Assembly (NCBI RefSeq): GCF_017874235.1
Contig: NZ_JAGGLC010000002.1
Span: 1-64,000 of the forward strand
Direction: 5' to 3'
Source: Halolamina salifodinae
Lineage (GTDB): Archaea; Halobacteriota; Halobacteria; Halobacteriales; Haloferacaceae
Length of the DNA: 64,000 nucleotides
Under the pieces are notes generated by a model. It saw nothing but the letters and a program-made list of their open reading frames with translations. It did no database searches and was not told where the DNA came from. The position numbers and the translations under genes are program-made. Of the stretch, positions 57,660 to 64,000 are shown one piece after another; the stretch's first letter is position 1, and every line of letters starts with the position of its first letter.

Positions 57660-60065
57660 ATGGAAGACGGCGGGACCCAGGGAGATGCCGAGACCGTCGC
57701 CCGGGTCCGGATCACCGACGCGACGTTCTCGCTCGATACCGACTGGCAGTTCACCTACGTCGACGACCGTGCCCGGGAGCTGTTCGGCCTCGAGGACAGG
57801 GACGTAGTCGGCCGCTCGATCTGGCTCATCGTCCCCGAGTTGGCGGGGTCGGCGTTCCAGGACCGCTGTGCGGAAGCGATGGGCCGAGGTCGCTCGCTCC
57901 GGGTCGAACAGCCGGTCCCGTCGCTGGAGAAGCGCTTCTCGATGCGACTCTACCCCTCGGAAACGGGGGTCACCGTCTGTGCCCGCGAAGTCCCGCCCGA
58001 CGAACAGCGCGGCGAACGTCTCCAGCGCACTGTCGCAGAGACGATCACCGACGCGGTGGTGACTATCGACGGCGACAGCACGATCCGGCGGGCCAACCGG
58101 GCTATCGAAGCGGTGTTCGGCTACACGCCCGCGGAACTGATCGGCGAACCACTCTCGACGCTGATGCCCGAGGGGTACGCCGAACGCCACCGCGACGCGG
58201 TAGAACGCTATCTCGAGACCGGCGAGCGCACGATGGACTGGCGCGGAACCGAACTGCCGGGCGTGCGCAAGGACGGCGAACGGATCGACCTGAGTATCTC
58301 GTTTGCGGCCCACGAGGACGACGGCCAACGCTTCACCGGTGTCATCCGGGACGTGACCGACCGAAACCGCCGGGAACGCGCGCTCCGGGAGGCAAACGAC
58401 GTGATCGCCGACACCGAGGCCGACCTCGACGAGAAGACCGACCGACTGCTCGAGATCTGTCGGGACGCCGTGGACACGTCGTTCGCGACGCTCTCGCAGG
58501 CCGCGGGCAGCGACTATCTGTTCGACAGCGTGCTCGCGCCCGCGGACGCGGGACTGGAGTCGGGCGACGTGGTTCCGCTCTCCTCGACCAACTGCGAGCA
58601 CGTGATCGAGACCGGCGAGACGCTGGTACTCGACGACATCGCCGAGCAGGCACCAGCGCTCGCGGATCGCGCCGGCAACGTCGACCTCGGCGTCGGGTGT
58701 TATCTCGGCGCCCCGATTCACGTCGATGGCGAGACCGTGGGGACGTTCTGCTTCTACGGCGACGGCCCCCGCGACCAGCCGTTTACCGACTGGCAGGTCG
58801 CGTTCGTCGAGCATCTGGCCGCCTGGATCGGCAACGAACTCGAGCGACAGCGCTACGTCGGTCGGCTGACCGCGCTCGACGAACTCAATCAGGTCGTGCA
58901 GGCGGTCACCGACGAGGCCATCTCCCAGCCCACGCGCGCGGCGATCGAACGTCGGACCTGCGAGGCTATCGCCGAGACCGACTCCTACCTGTTCGCCTGG
59001 ATCGGCGAAGCAAACCCCGGGGACCAGTCCGTCGAACCCCGCGCTGAAGCCGGCGTAGAGGGGTACGCCGACGCGGTCTCGATCTCGGTCGACCCGGAGG
59101 AGCAGGAGAGCGAGGGGCCGACCGGGCGGGCGTTCCGCACCGGCGAGGTCCAGACCGTCCACGACGTCGTCAGCGACCCCGACTACCGGCCGTGGCAGGA
59201 CAGCGCCCACGACTACGGCTTCCGCTCGTCGGCGGCGGTGCCCATCGAACACGAGGGGACCATCTACGGCGTGTTGAACGTCTACACCGGTCGGGTGAAC
59301 GCGTTCACGGGCGCGGAACGGGACGTGATCGGCCTGCTCGGGAAGATCGTCGGCCACGCCATCGCGGCAATCGACCGCAAACAGGTGCTGCTGGCGGACT
59401 CGGTGATCGATCTTGAGTTCCGCGTGACCGACGTGTTCGAGTCGTTCGACGCCGATCTGGGGGCCGGCGACGCCGTCCACATCGACGCGGCTGTCCCTCG
59501 GGAAAACGACGAGTTCGTCGTGTTCGGCACGACCGACGAGGGCGGCATCGACCTGGTGAAACAGCTGATCGCGGCGGACTCGAACTGGGAGGAACTACTT
59601 GCGACCCGGGAGACCGACGCCGGGCGCTCCTTCGAGGTGCTCATCGTCGGTCCCCACCTCCTCTCGGCGGTCAGCGCCGTCGGGGGGCGGTTCGTGGAGG
59701 CGGTCATCCGCGACGGCGACCTCCGGTCCCGGATCCAACTGCCGACCGACGCCGACGCCCGCGAGGTGCTCGATTCCGTGCGCGAGCGCTACCCGCAGAC
59801 GACGCTAGTCTCCAAGCAGGAGGTCCAGGCGACGGAGTCGGACGCCCGGTCGGGGCCGGCAGTCGACGTCGAGGAACTCACCGAGCGACGGCTGGAGACG
59901 CTACGGACAGCCTACCACGCCGGCTACTTCGAGTGGCCCCGGGAGGCCGCCGGCGAGGAGGTGGCCGAACTGCTCGACATCGCGCCGCCGACGTTCTCCC
60001 AGCATCTCCGCGCGGCCGAGCAGGCGGTGTTCGAGATGCTGTTCGAGGAGTCCGAGCGGCCGTGA
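57660..60065 (+). CDS. Bat-type regulator with two PAS and two GAF domains and HTH_10
   Basis: The 801-residue multi-domain protein has PAS 1 (about residues 15-105), PAS 2 (about 115-235, AVFGYTPAELIGEPLSTLMP), GAF 1 (about 255-390), GAF 2 (about 400-545, YGFRSSAAVPIEHEGTIYGV) and a Bat-associated domain (about 548-705). It ends in a bacterio-opsin-activator-type helix-turn-helix (about 735-790, TERRLETLRTAYHAGYFEWP and PPTFSQHLRAAEQAV). It should sense light, redox or small molecules and bind DNA. There is no histidine kinase core. The ATG at 57660 is preferred to GTG 57654 by TATA spacing. A second Bat-type gene follows. Confidence 0.87.
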   Translation: MEDGGTQGDAETVARVRITDATFSLDTDWQFTYVDDRARELFGLEDRDVVGRSIWLIVPELAGSAFQDRCAEAMGRGRSLRVEQPVPSLEKRFSMRLYPSETGVTVCAREVPPDEQRGERLQRTVAETITDAVVTIDGDSTIRRANRAIEAVFGYTPAELIGEPLSTLMPEGYAERHRDAVERYLETGERTMDWRGTELPGVRKDGERIDLSISFAAHEDDGQRFTGVIRDVTDRNRRERALREANDVIADTEADLDEKTDRLLEICRDAVDTSFATLSQAAGSDYLFDSVLAPADAGLESGDVVPLSSTNCEHVIETGETLVLDDIAEQAPALADRAGNVDLGVGCYLGAPIHVDGETVGTFCFYGDGPRDQPFTDWQVAFVEHLAAWIGNELERQRYVGRLTALDELNQVVQAVTDEAISQPTRAAIERRTCEAIAETDSYLFAWIGEANPGDQSVEPRAEAGVEGYADAVSISVDPEEQESEGPTGRAFRTGEVQTVHDVVSDPDYRPWQDSAHDYGFRSSAAVPIEHEGTIYGVLNVYTGRVNAFTGAERDVIGLLGKIVGHAIAAIDRKQVLLADSVIDLEFRVTDVFESFDADLGAGDAVHIDAAVPRENDEFVVFGTTDEGGIDLVKQLIAADSNWEELLATRETDAGRSFEVLIVGPHLLSAVSAVGGRFVEAVIRDGDLRSRIQLPTDADAREVLDSVRERYPQTTLVSKQEVQATESDARSGPAVDVEELTERRLETLRTAYHAGYFEWPREAAGEEVAELLDIAPPTFSQHLRAAEQAVFEMLFEESERP

Positions 60066-60085
60066 CCCGACCGCGCGGGGACAGA

Positions 60086-60093
60086 AGTTTAGG
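60086..60093 (+). promoter_or_regulatory. TATA-like element between the two bat-type genes
   Basis: AAGTTTAG lies 30 nt before an ATG at 60120 and 140 nt before the GTG of the second bat-type gene. The second gene therefore probably has its own promoter and either a leader or a small upstream frame. Confidence 0.4.
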
Positions 60094-60119
60094 GGGAGGA
60101 CATCCAACCTCCGACAAGT

Positions 60120-60230
60120 ATGGGGGAACCGACTGACTCCGGCGAGATGTGGGGGTCCGGGAGCCGGGGCTGGGTCGCCGATGGATGTGGTCGCCCGTAT
60201 CGGCGAGCGCGACATGCTGGGGGCCGCTGA
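60120..60230 (+). CDS. Possible 36-residue upstream frame before the second bat-type gene
   Basis: The frame starts MGEPTDSGEMWGSGSRGWVA and ends with a TGA two nt before the GTG of the regulator. TATA-like AAGTTTAG lies 30 nt before its ATG. It could be a leader peptide coupled to the regulator. The basic second half (RPYRRARHAGGR) is not typical of a real haloarchaeal protein, so it may simply be a leader. Confidence 0.25.
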   Translation: MGEPTDSGEMWGSGSRGWVADGCGRPYRRARHAGGR

Positions 60231-60232
60231 CG

Positions 60233-62392
60233 GTGTCCGAGAGCGAACTCGAGGTGCTGCTGGTCGAGGACAACCCTGGCGACGCCCGCCTGATCGAGGA
60301 GATGCTCCACGACGCGGAGACGCTGCTCGAGCGGGTGGATCTCGGCGCGTCGACGGCCGGATCGCTGCGCATCCACAGCGAACAGTCACTACAGGCGGGG
60401 ATCTCCCGCCTGAATCGCGTCGCCGTCGACGTGGTGTTGCTGGATCTGGGGCTCCCCGACAGCACCGGAATGGAGACGCTCACCTCGGTTATCGACATCG
60501 CCGGCCGGGTGCCCGTCATCGTGCTCACGGGCCTCCAGGACGAGCGCGTCGGCATCGAGGCGATCAAACACGGCGCCCAGGACTACCTCGTGAAGGACGA
60601 GGTGAGCAGCGAACTGCTCGTCCGGTCGATCCACCACGCCATCGAGCGGAACCGACAGGAACTCGAGCGAACCCGCCGCCACCGCCAGTTAGAGGCGCTC
60701 AACAGCTTCACCCGGGAGCTGATGGACGCGGAGACGCCGGCTGCGGTCGGCGAGCGTGTCGTCGACGCCGCGGCGGACCGCCTCGGCCTGCCGGTGATGG
60801 CCGTCGCGCTGTACGACGCCGATGTCGGCGAACTCCGGCCCGCTGCGACGACGAGCGCCGCGGACGCGCTGGATATCGGCGCGCTGCTGTCGGCCCCCGA
60901 CGCCCCCGGCTGGCGGGCGTTCGCCGAGGGCGGCGACCCCGTGACCATCGCCAACGAATCGGTGCCCGAGGGGGTATCGGAGTTGGCGCTGTTCCCGATG
61001 GGCAGCCATGGCGTGCTCCTCGTGGGGACGCCGACGCAGAACGGGATCAGCGCGGCCGACTTCGACTTCGTCGGGTCCGTCGCGGGCAACGTCGAATCCG
61101 CGCTCGACCGGGTCGAGCGCGAGCGCGAGCGCGAGGAGCGCGAACAGCTCCTCGAGGAGCAGAACCGCACGCTCGAGCGGCTGAACAGGATCAACGACAT
61201 CATTCGCAGCATCTCCCGGGCGCTCGTGCGGGCGTCGACGCGAGAAGAGATCGAGACCGTCGCCTGCGAGGAGTTGGCCGGGGCGGGCCCGTATGGGCTG
61301 GCATGGATCGGCGAGATCGACCGGACGGACGAGGTCGTCATCCGCGAGCGGGCCGGCGCCGATAGCGGCGTCGAGGCCGACGGGATCGGGGCGCTCGCAG
61401 GCCCGGCCTCCCCGAGCGATTCGGCCGTCCGCGACCGAAGCCCCCAGATCGTCAACGACGTGCTCGGCGACGGCGAGTTCGAGCCCTGGCAGCGCGCGGC
61501 GCTGGATCGGGGCTACCACGCGACGGCGTCGTTCCCGCTCGAGTACGAAGACGCGGTGTACGGCACGCTCAGCGTCTACGCCGAGCAGACCGGCGTGTTC
61601 GGCGATCTGGAGCGGGCGGTGCTCGCCGAACTCGCGGACACCATCGCCTACGCCATCAACGCCGCCGAGAGCAAGAAGGCCCTGACGGGGGCGGAGGTCA
61701 CCCGACTCGAGTTCGACGTCTCGGAGACCGACATCCCGTTCGTTCGGCTGGCTCGGGATCTCGACGCCTCACTGGTCGCGGAGAACTTCGTGTTCGAGTC
61801 GGACGGCGGCGTCCGGCGCTTCCTCACGACCCGCGGCGTCCCCGCGGAGGCGGTGCTCGAGGGCGCCGAGACGCTTCCAGTCCGGGAGTTCACGCTGGTC
61901 TCGTCCTACAAAGTCGACAGCGAGCCAGTCTGTCTGTTCCGGGCCGGGGTGAGCGAAGAGAGCCCCGAGGCGACGATGCTCGAACACGGTGCCCGGCCCC
62001 TGGAGCTCAGCGCCGGCGGCGGCGAGGCGACGGTGGTGGCGGAACTCGGCGCCGACGCGCCGGTTCGGGAGTTCGTCGACCTGTTCACCGACCGTTTCCC
62101 GGGCACGAGCCTGACCGCCCAGCGCAGCGTCCAGCGCACCGACCGCTCGGTCGCCCAGCAGCGCGCCTCGGTCACCGAGACGCTGACGGACCGCCAGCTC
62201 GAGGCGATCCGGACGGCCTTCTTCAGCGGCTACTTCGACCGCCCGCGGAAACACACGGGGACGGAGATCGCCGAGGCGATGGGCATCTCCCAGCCCACGT
62301 TCAGCCACCACCTGCGGGAGGCCCAGCGACGGCTCTGTGCGTCACTGTTCGGCGACGGCGCCGCCGATGCGACAGCCGACGACGGCGAGTAG
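60233..62392 (+). CDS. Response-regulator/GAF/Bat-type transcription factor
   Basis: The 719-residue protein has a receiver domain (residues about 5-125) with the acidic pair Glu12/Asp13 (VLLVEDNPGDA), phosphoacceptor Asp71 (VVLLDLGLPD), a switch threonine (IVLTG) and lysine (YLVKDE). GAF domains lie at about 160-300 and 325-480, with a coiled linker between (RVEREREREEREQLLEEQ). A Bat-associated domain and a C-terminal HTH_10 (TDRQLEAIRTAFFSGYFDRP, SQPTFSHHLREAQRRL) follow. It should receive phosphate from an unlinked histidine kinase and act on DNA. The start is a GTG at 60233 (VSESELEVLLVEDN); the upstream frame (to 60149) has no protein-like composition. Confidence 0.85.
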   Translation: MSESELEVLLVEDNPGDARLIEEMLHDAETLLERVDLGASTAGSLRIHSEQSLQAGISRLNRVAVDVVLLDLGLPDSTGMETLTSVIDIAGRVPVIVLTGLQDERVGIEAIKHGAQDYLVKDEVSSELLVRSIHHAIERNRQELERTRRHRQLEALNSFTRELMDAETPAAVGERVVDAAADRLGLPVMAVALYDADVGELRPAATTSAADALDIGALLSAPDAPGWRAFAEGGDPVTIANESVPEGVSELALFPMGSHGVLLVGTPTQNGISAADFDFVGSVAGNVESALDRVEREREREEREQLLEEQNRTLERLNRINDIIRSISRALVRASTREEIETVACEELAGAGPYGLAWIGEIDRTDEVVIRERAGADSGVEADGIGALAGPASPSDSAVRDRSPQIVNDVLGDGEFEPWQRAALDRGYHATASFPLEYEDAVYGTLSVYAEQTGVFGDLERAVLAELADTIAYAINAAESKKALTGAEVTRLEFDVSETDIPFVRLARDLDASLVAENFVFESDGGVRRFLTTRGVPAEAVLEGAETLPVREFTLVSSYKVDSEPVCLFRAGVSEESPEATMLEHGARPLELSAGGGEATVVAELGADAPVREFVDLFTDRFPGTSLTAQRSVQRTDRSVAQQRASVTETLTDRQLEAIRTAFFSGYFDRPRKHTGTEIAEAMGISQPTFSHHLREAQRRLCASLFGDGAADATADDGE

Positions 62393-62634
62393 CTTTCGAC
62401 CCTATACTGATAGCCCACCCCCAGAAGACGGCTCGGTAAATATAGCCGACAGCACGATGGGGGAACACCCCGTTACATCGCATGCAGTAGAACGGAGGGA
62501 CACGTCGACCGTTACGCCGACGCATTCCGGCATCCCCCCCACCCCACATCCCAACGGTCGGTCGTGAACCACGCCCGCCCCACATCGGGCGTGCCCCGCC
62601 GTTTACCAGTTCTCTACCCGCGAACGGGAGTTAT

Positions 62635-62650
62635 ACCCAAACCAGTTAGG
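62635..62650 (+). promoter_or_regulatory. Possible Bat upstream activating sequence; contents of the 454-nt gap
   Basis: ACCCAAACCAGTTAGG resembles, with one extra base, the activator site I recall for the bop gene (ACC, ACT, GTT and GG blocks). TATA-like GTAACGTAA follows at 62653-62661, and an ATG lies at 62686. That spacing is close to the bop layout. The gap 62393-62846 also holds TAAATATAG at 62437-62445, a GGGG/CCCC hairpin near 62459 and C-rich runs. I see no convincing protein gene. Confidence 0.3.
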
Positions 62651-62685
62651 CCGTAACGTAAGGTGTCCCCAGACGTATCTAGTAA

Positions 62686-62850
62686 ATGCATACCACGGGT
62701 CAGTGTGACTCGGGTACTGCAGTCGTGACAGAACTGGCGTGGGCCGGTCGGGGAACCGATCGGCTCGTGGAGTGGTGGGTCGGGGTGGACCCGTCAGGCC
62801 GGCGCCGTGGACGCCGGCCGTGGGATCTTTCGAGAAAACGCGTCGCTTAG
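62686..62850 (+). CDS. Doubtful 54-residue frame below the Bat-like site
   Basis: The frame reads MHTTGQCDSGTAVVTELAWA and ends in an arginine-rich tail (SGRRRGRRPWD). Promoter-like spacing upstream is good, but the basic composition is unlike the proteome and its stop overlaps the convergent ribbon-helix-helix gene. It may be a decayed gene or chance. Confidence 0.2.
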   Translation: MHTTGQCDSGTAVVTELAWAGRGTDRLVEWWVGVDPSGRRRGRRPWDLSRKRVA

Positions 62851-63092
62851 AACGTCGGTTCGTCCTCGCTGCTGCCCTCCTGCATCGCGGGGTCCTGTTG
62901 GTCTTCGACGGTCTGGGTGAACAGGTCGCTCTCGAGTTCCTCGCTGGGTTCCTCCTCGATATCGTACGCCGAGACGCCGCGCTGGAGCAGGTCCTCGACG
63001 GCGCGCTCGCGGTTCAGGAACTCCCCGGACTCGACGAGTCGGTTCAGTTCGCCGGTGATACGGTCGGGTAGGTCGACCTCTATCTGTGCCAT
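62847..63092 (-). CDS. Ribbon-helix-helix (CopG-like, DUF7120-type) protein
   Basis: The 81-residue protein begins MAQIEVDLPDRITGELNRLV, a DNA-contacting strand and helix A. ESGEFLNRERAVEDLLQRGV forms helix B, giving a ribbon-helix-helix fold. An acidic tail follows (EEEPSEELESDLFTQTVEDQ). It should bind DNA as a dimer. The start at 63092 is supported by an A/T stretch (GGAAAATTC on the coding strand, about 63119-63127) 29 nt upstream and excludes the longer basic frame. Confidence 0.75.
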   Translation of the reverse strand: MAQIEVDLPDRITGELNRLVESGEFLNRERAVEDLLQRGVSAYDIEEEPSEELESDLFTQTVEDQQDPAMQEGSSEDEPTF

Positions 63093-63183
63093 ATCACCCT
63101 TCGATGCTGGAGGGGTGTGAATTTTCCGCTCCGCACGGGGGGGACAGGTCTGCTTTTTCACCCCGCCGACGGTACGCTCCCCT

Positions 63184-64000
63184 ATGCAGGCTGACGCCAT
63201 CGATCCGCGAGCGGCGGCGGCGCTCGAGCGCCGTCGATTCTCCATCCCGCACAACCGCTACGCCCTCAAGGCCGTCCGGACGGTTGCTCGCCTCGCCAGC
63301 AAGTACGGCATCCGGGACCGCCCCGAGGTGGCGGACGTAACCGATCTCACCCTTCCCGGGCCCGGCGGCGATGTCGCGATGCGCCGGTACATCCCCACGA
63401 CTGACGGCGACGTACCGACGGTCGTCTTCTTCCATGGCGGCGGCTACGTCCTCGGCGGCCTCGAGACACACGACGCGCTCTGTCGACGACTTGCCCGGGA
63501 GAGCGGTTGTGTCGTGCTCTCGGTGGCCTACCGATTGGCGCCCGAACACCCGTTCCCCGCGGCCGTCGAGGACTGCTACGCGGCGACCGAGTGGGCTGGG
63601 GCCAATCCCGAGCAGTTGGGTGGCGTGCCCGGGCTTGCGGTCGCGGGCGACAGCGCGGGCGGGACGCTCGCGGCCGTCGTCTCCCTGCTGGCCGCTGAGC
63701 GCGACGGGCCCGAAATCGCCCATCAAGCGCTCATCTACCCCGCCATCGGCGTCGACGAGGAACAGGGGTCCGTACAGGAGAACGCGGGCATCGTGCTCGC
63801 CGAGGCGGATCTTCGCTTCTTCCGGAACTGCTACCTCGAGAGTTCGATCCACGAACGCAACCCCTACGCCGACCCCGCACAGGCGGCCGACCTCTCGGGA
63901 CTCCCCCCGGCGACCGTGATCACGGCGGGGTTCGATCCGCTCCGGGACGGGGCGAAGGAGTACGCCGAGCGACTCGTCGGCGACGGCGTTGACGTGCGCT
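63184..64000 (+). CDS. Alpha/beta-hydrolase of the hormone-sensitive-lipase family (3' end outside window)
   Basis: The first 272 codons are visible. After RYIPTTDGDVPTVVF the oxyanion motif FHGGGYVLGG, the blocks VVLSVAYRLAPEHPFPAAVE and the nucleophile elbow VAGDSAGGTLAA (GDSAG) identify a type-IV esterase/lipase. PPATVITAGFDPLRDGAKEY carries the catalytic aspartate; the histidine lies beyond the window. It should hydrolyse short acyl esters; no signal peptide is seen. CTTTTTC at about 63153-63159 is 28 nt before the ATG. Confidence 0.87.
   Translation, partial: MQADAIDPRAAAALERRRFSIPHNRYALKAVRTVARLASKYGIRDRPEVADVTDLTLPGPGGDVAMRRYIPTTDGDVPTVVFFHGGGYVLGGLETHDALCRRLARESGCVVLSVAYRLAPEHPFPAAVEDCYAATEWAGANPEQLGGVPGLAVAGDSAGGTLAAVVSLLAAERDGPEIAHQALIYPAIGVDEEQGSVQENAGIVLAEADLRFFRNCYLESSIHERNPYADPAQAADLSGLPPATVITAGFDPLRDGAKEYAERLVGDGVDVR

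Noticed and set aside
57588..59480. 630-codon open frame on the minus strand opposite the bat-type gene
   Set aside because: No recognisable domain; the opposite strand has PAS/GAF/HTH domains and a promoter.
62457..62567. 36-codon frame MGEHPVTSHAVERRD in the gap after the second bat-type gene
   Set aside because: The AT-rich element lies only about 16 nt upstream, composition is His/Pro/Thr-rich and no homologue comes to mind.

Overview
The window is chromosome-like DNA from a halophilic archaeon (class Halobacteria). Proteins are very acidic, GC content is high, and most genes have a short AT-rich TATA element about 26-29 nt before an ATG or GTG start, which fits leaderless haloarchaeal transcription. 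Signal peptides are twin-arginine with archaeal lipoboxes, and PGF-type C-terminal anchors, halocyanin-fold copper proteins, bacterio-opsin-activator (Bat)-type regulators and an RPA operon are present. No rRNA, tRNA or CRISPR array was seen.

Layout. 1-0.3 kb: the first 39 codons of an IS200/IS605 tnpB and an IS-end-like hairpin. 0.4-10.8 kb: housekeeping genes (squalene/phytoene synthase family, phosphoglycolate phosphatase, GNAT, the rpa1-rpap-phosphoesterase operon, inositol-phosphatase family, riboflavin-pathway reductase, FAD glycerol-3-phosphate dehydrogenase-like). 10.9-20.8 kb: ileS, a structured intergenic repeat, an esterase, a CaCA antiporter, YlbF, a ParA-like and a RecA-like ATPase, and a PQQ-propeller lipoprotein. 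21-24.3 kb: one ABC importer split into two convergent operons. 24.5-31.9 kb: a redox region with two halocyanin-domain proteins around a three-gene operon. That operon encodes an unknown protein, a quinoprotein alcohol dehydrogenase carrying the Asp-X-Asp signature of lanthanide-dependent enzymes, and a halocyanin. 31.9-35.2 kb: integrase, DUF5805-like protein and an M20 amidohydrolase, bracketed by a 20-nt inverted repeat. 35.2-43.7 kb: a catabolic block with a TAXI-TRAP importer, CoA-transferase, MaoC hydratase, acyl-CoA dehydrogenase, MmgE/PrpD and a UspA protein. 43.8-57.3 kb: arginase, purD, small and lipoprotein genes, an XPD-like helicase, an S9 peptidase, AtoE, an MFS transporter and katG. 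57.6-62.4 kb: two tandem Bat-type regulators. The end holds a ribbon-helix-helix protein and a truncated HSL-family esterase.

The most interesting unit is the quinoprotein operon at 27.8-31.9 kb. The dehydrogenase keeps all four predicted metal ligands (Glu252, Asn311, Asp353, Asp355), lacks the usual Cys-Cys pair and has no visible export signal. It is followed at 4 nt by a Tat-exported cupredoxin that could replace cytochrome cL as electron acceptor.

A second theme is short paired hairpins of about 40-48 nt. They occur in an intergenic repeat (14.3 kb) and in-frame inside at least three protein genes (16.4, 34.6 and 51.9 kb). A related duplicated hairpin with an ACGGA loop lies at 25.6 kb and inside the helicase gene at 48.6 kb. 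They behave like small mobile palindromes that proteins tolerate. Several inverted repeats sit on or next to TATA boxes and are good operator candidates, the clearest being at the TRAP operon (38475-38500).
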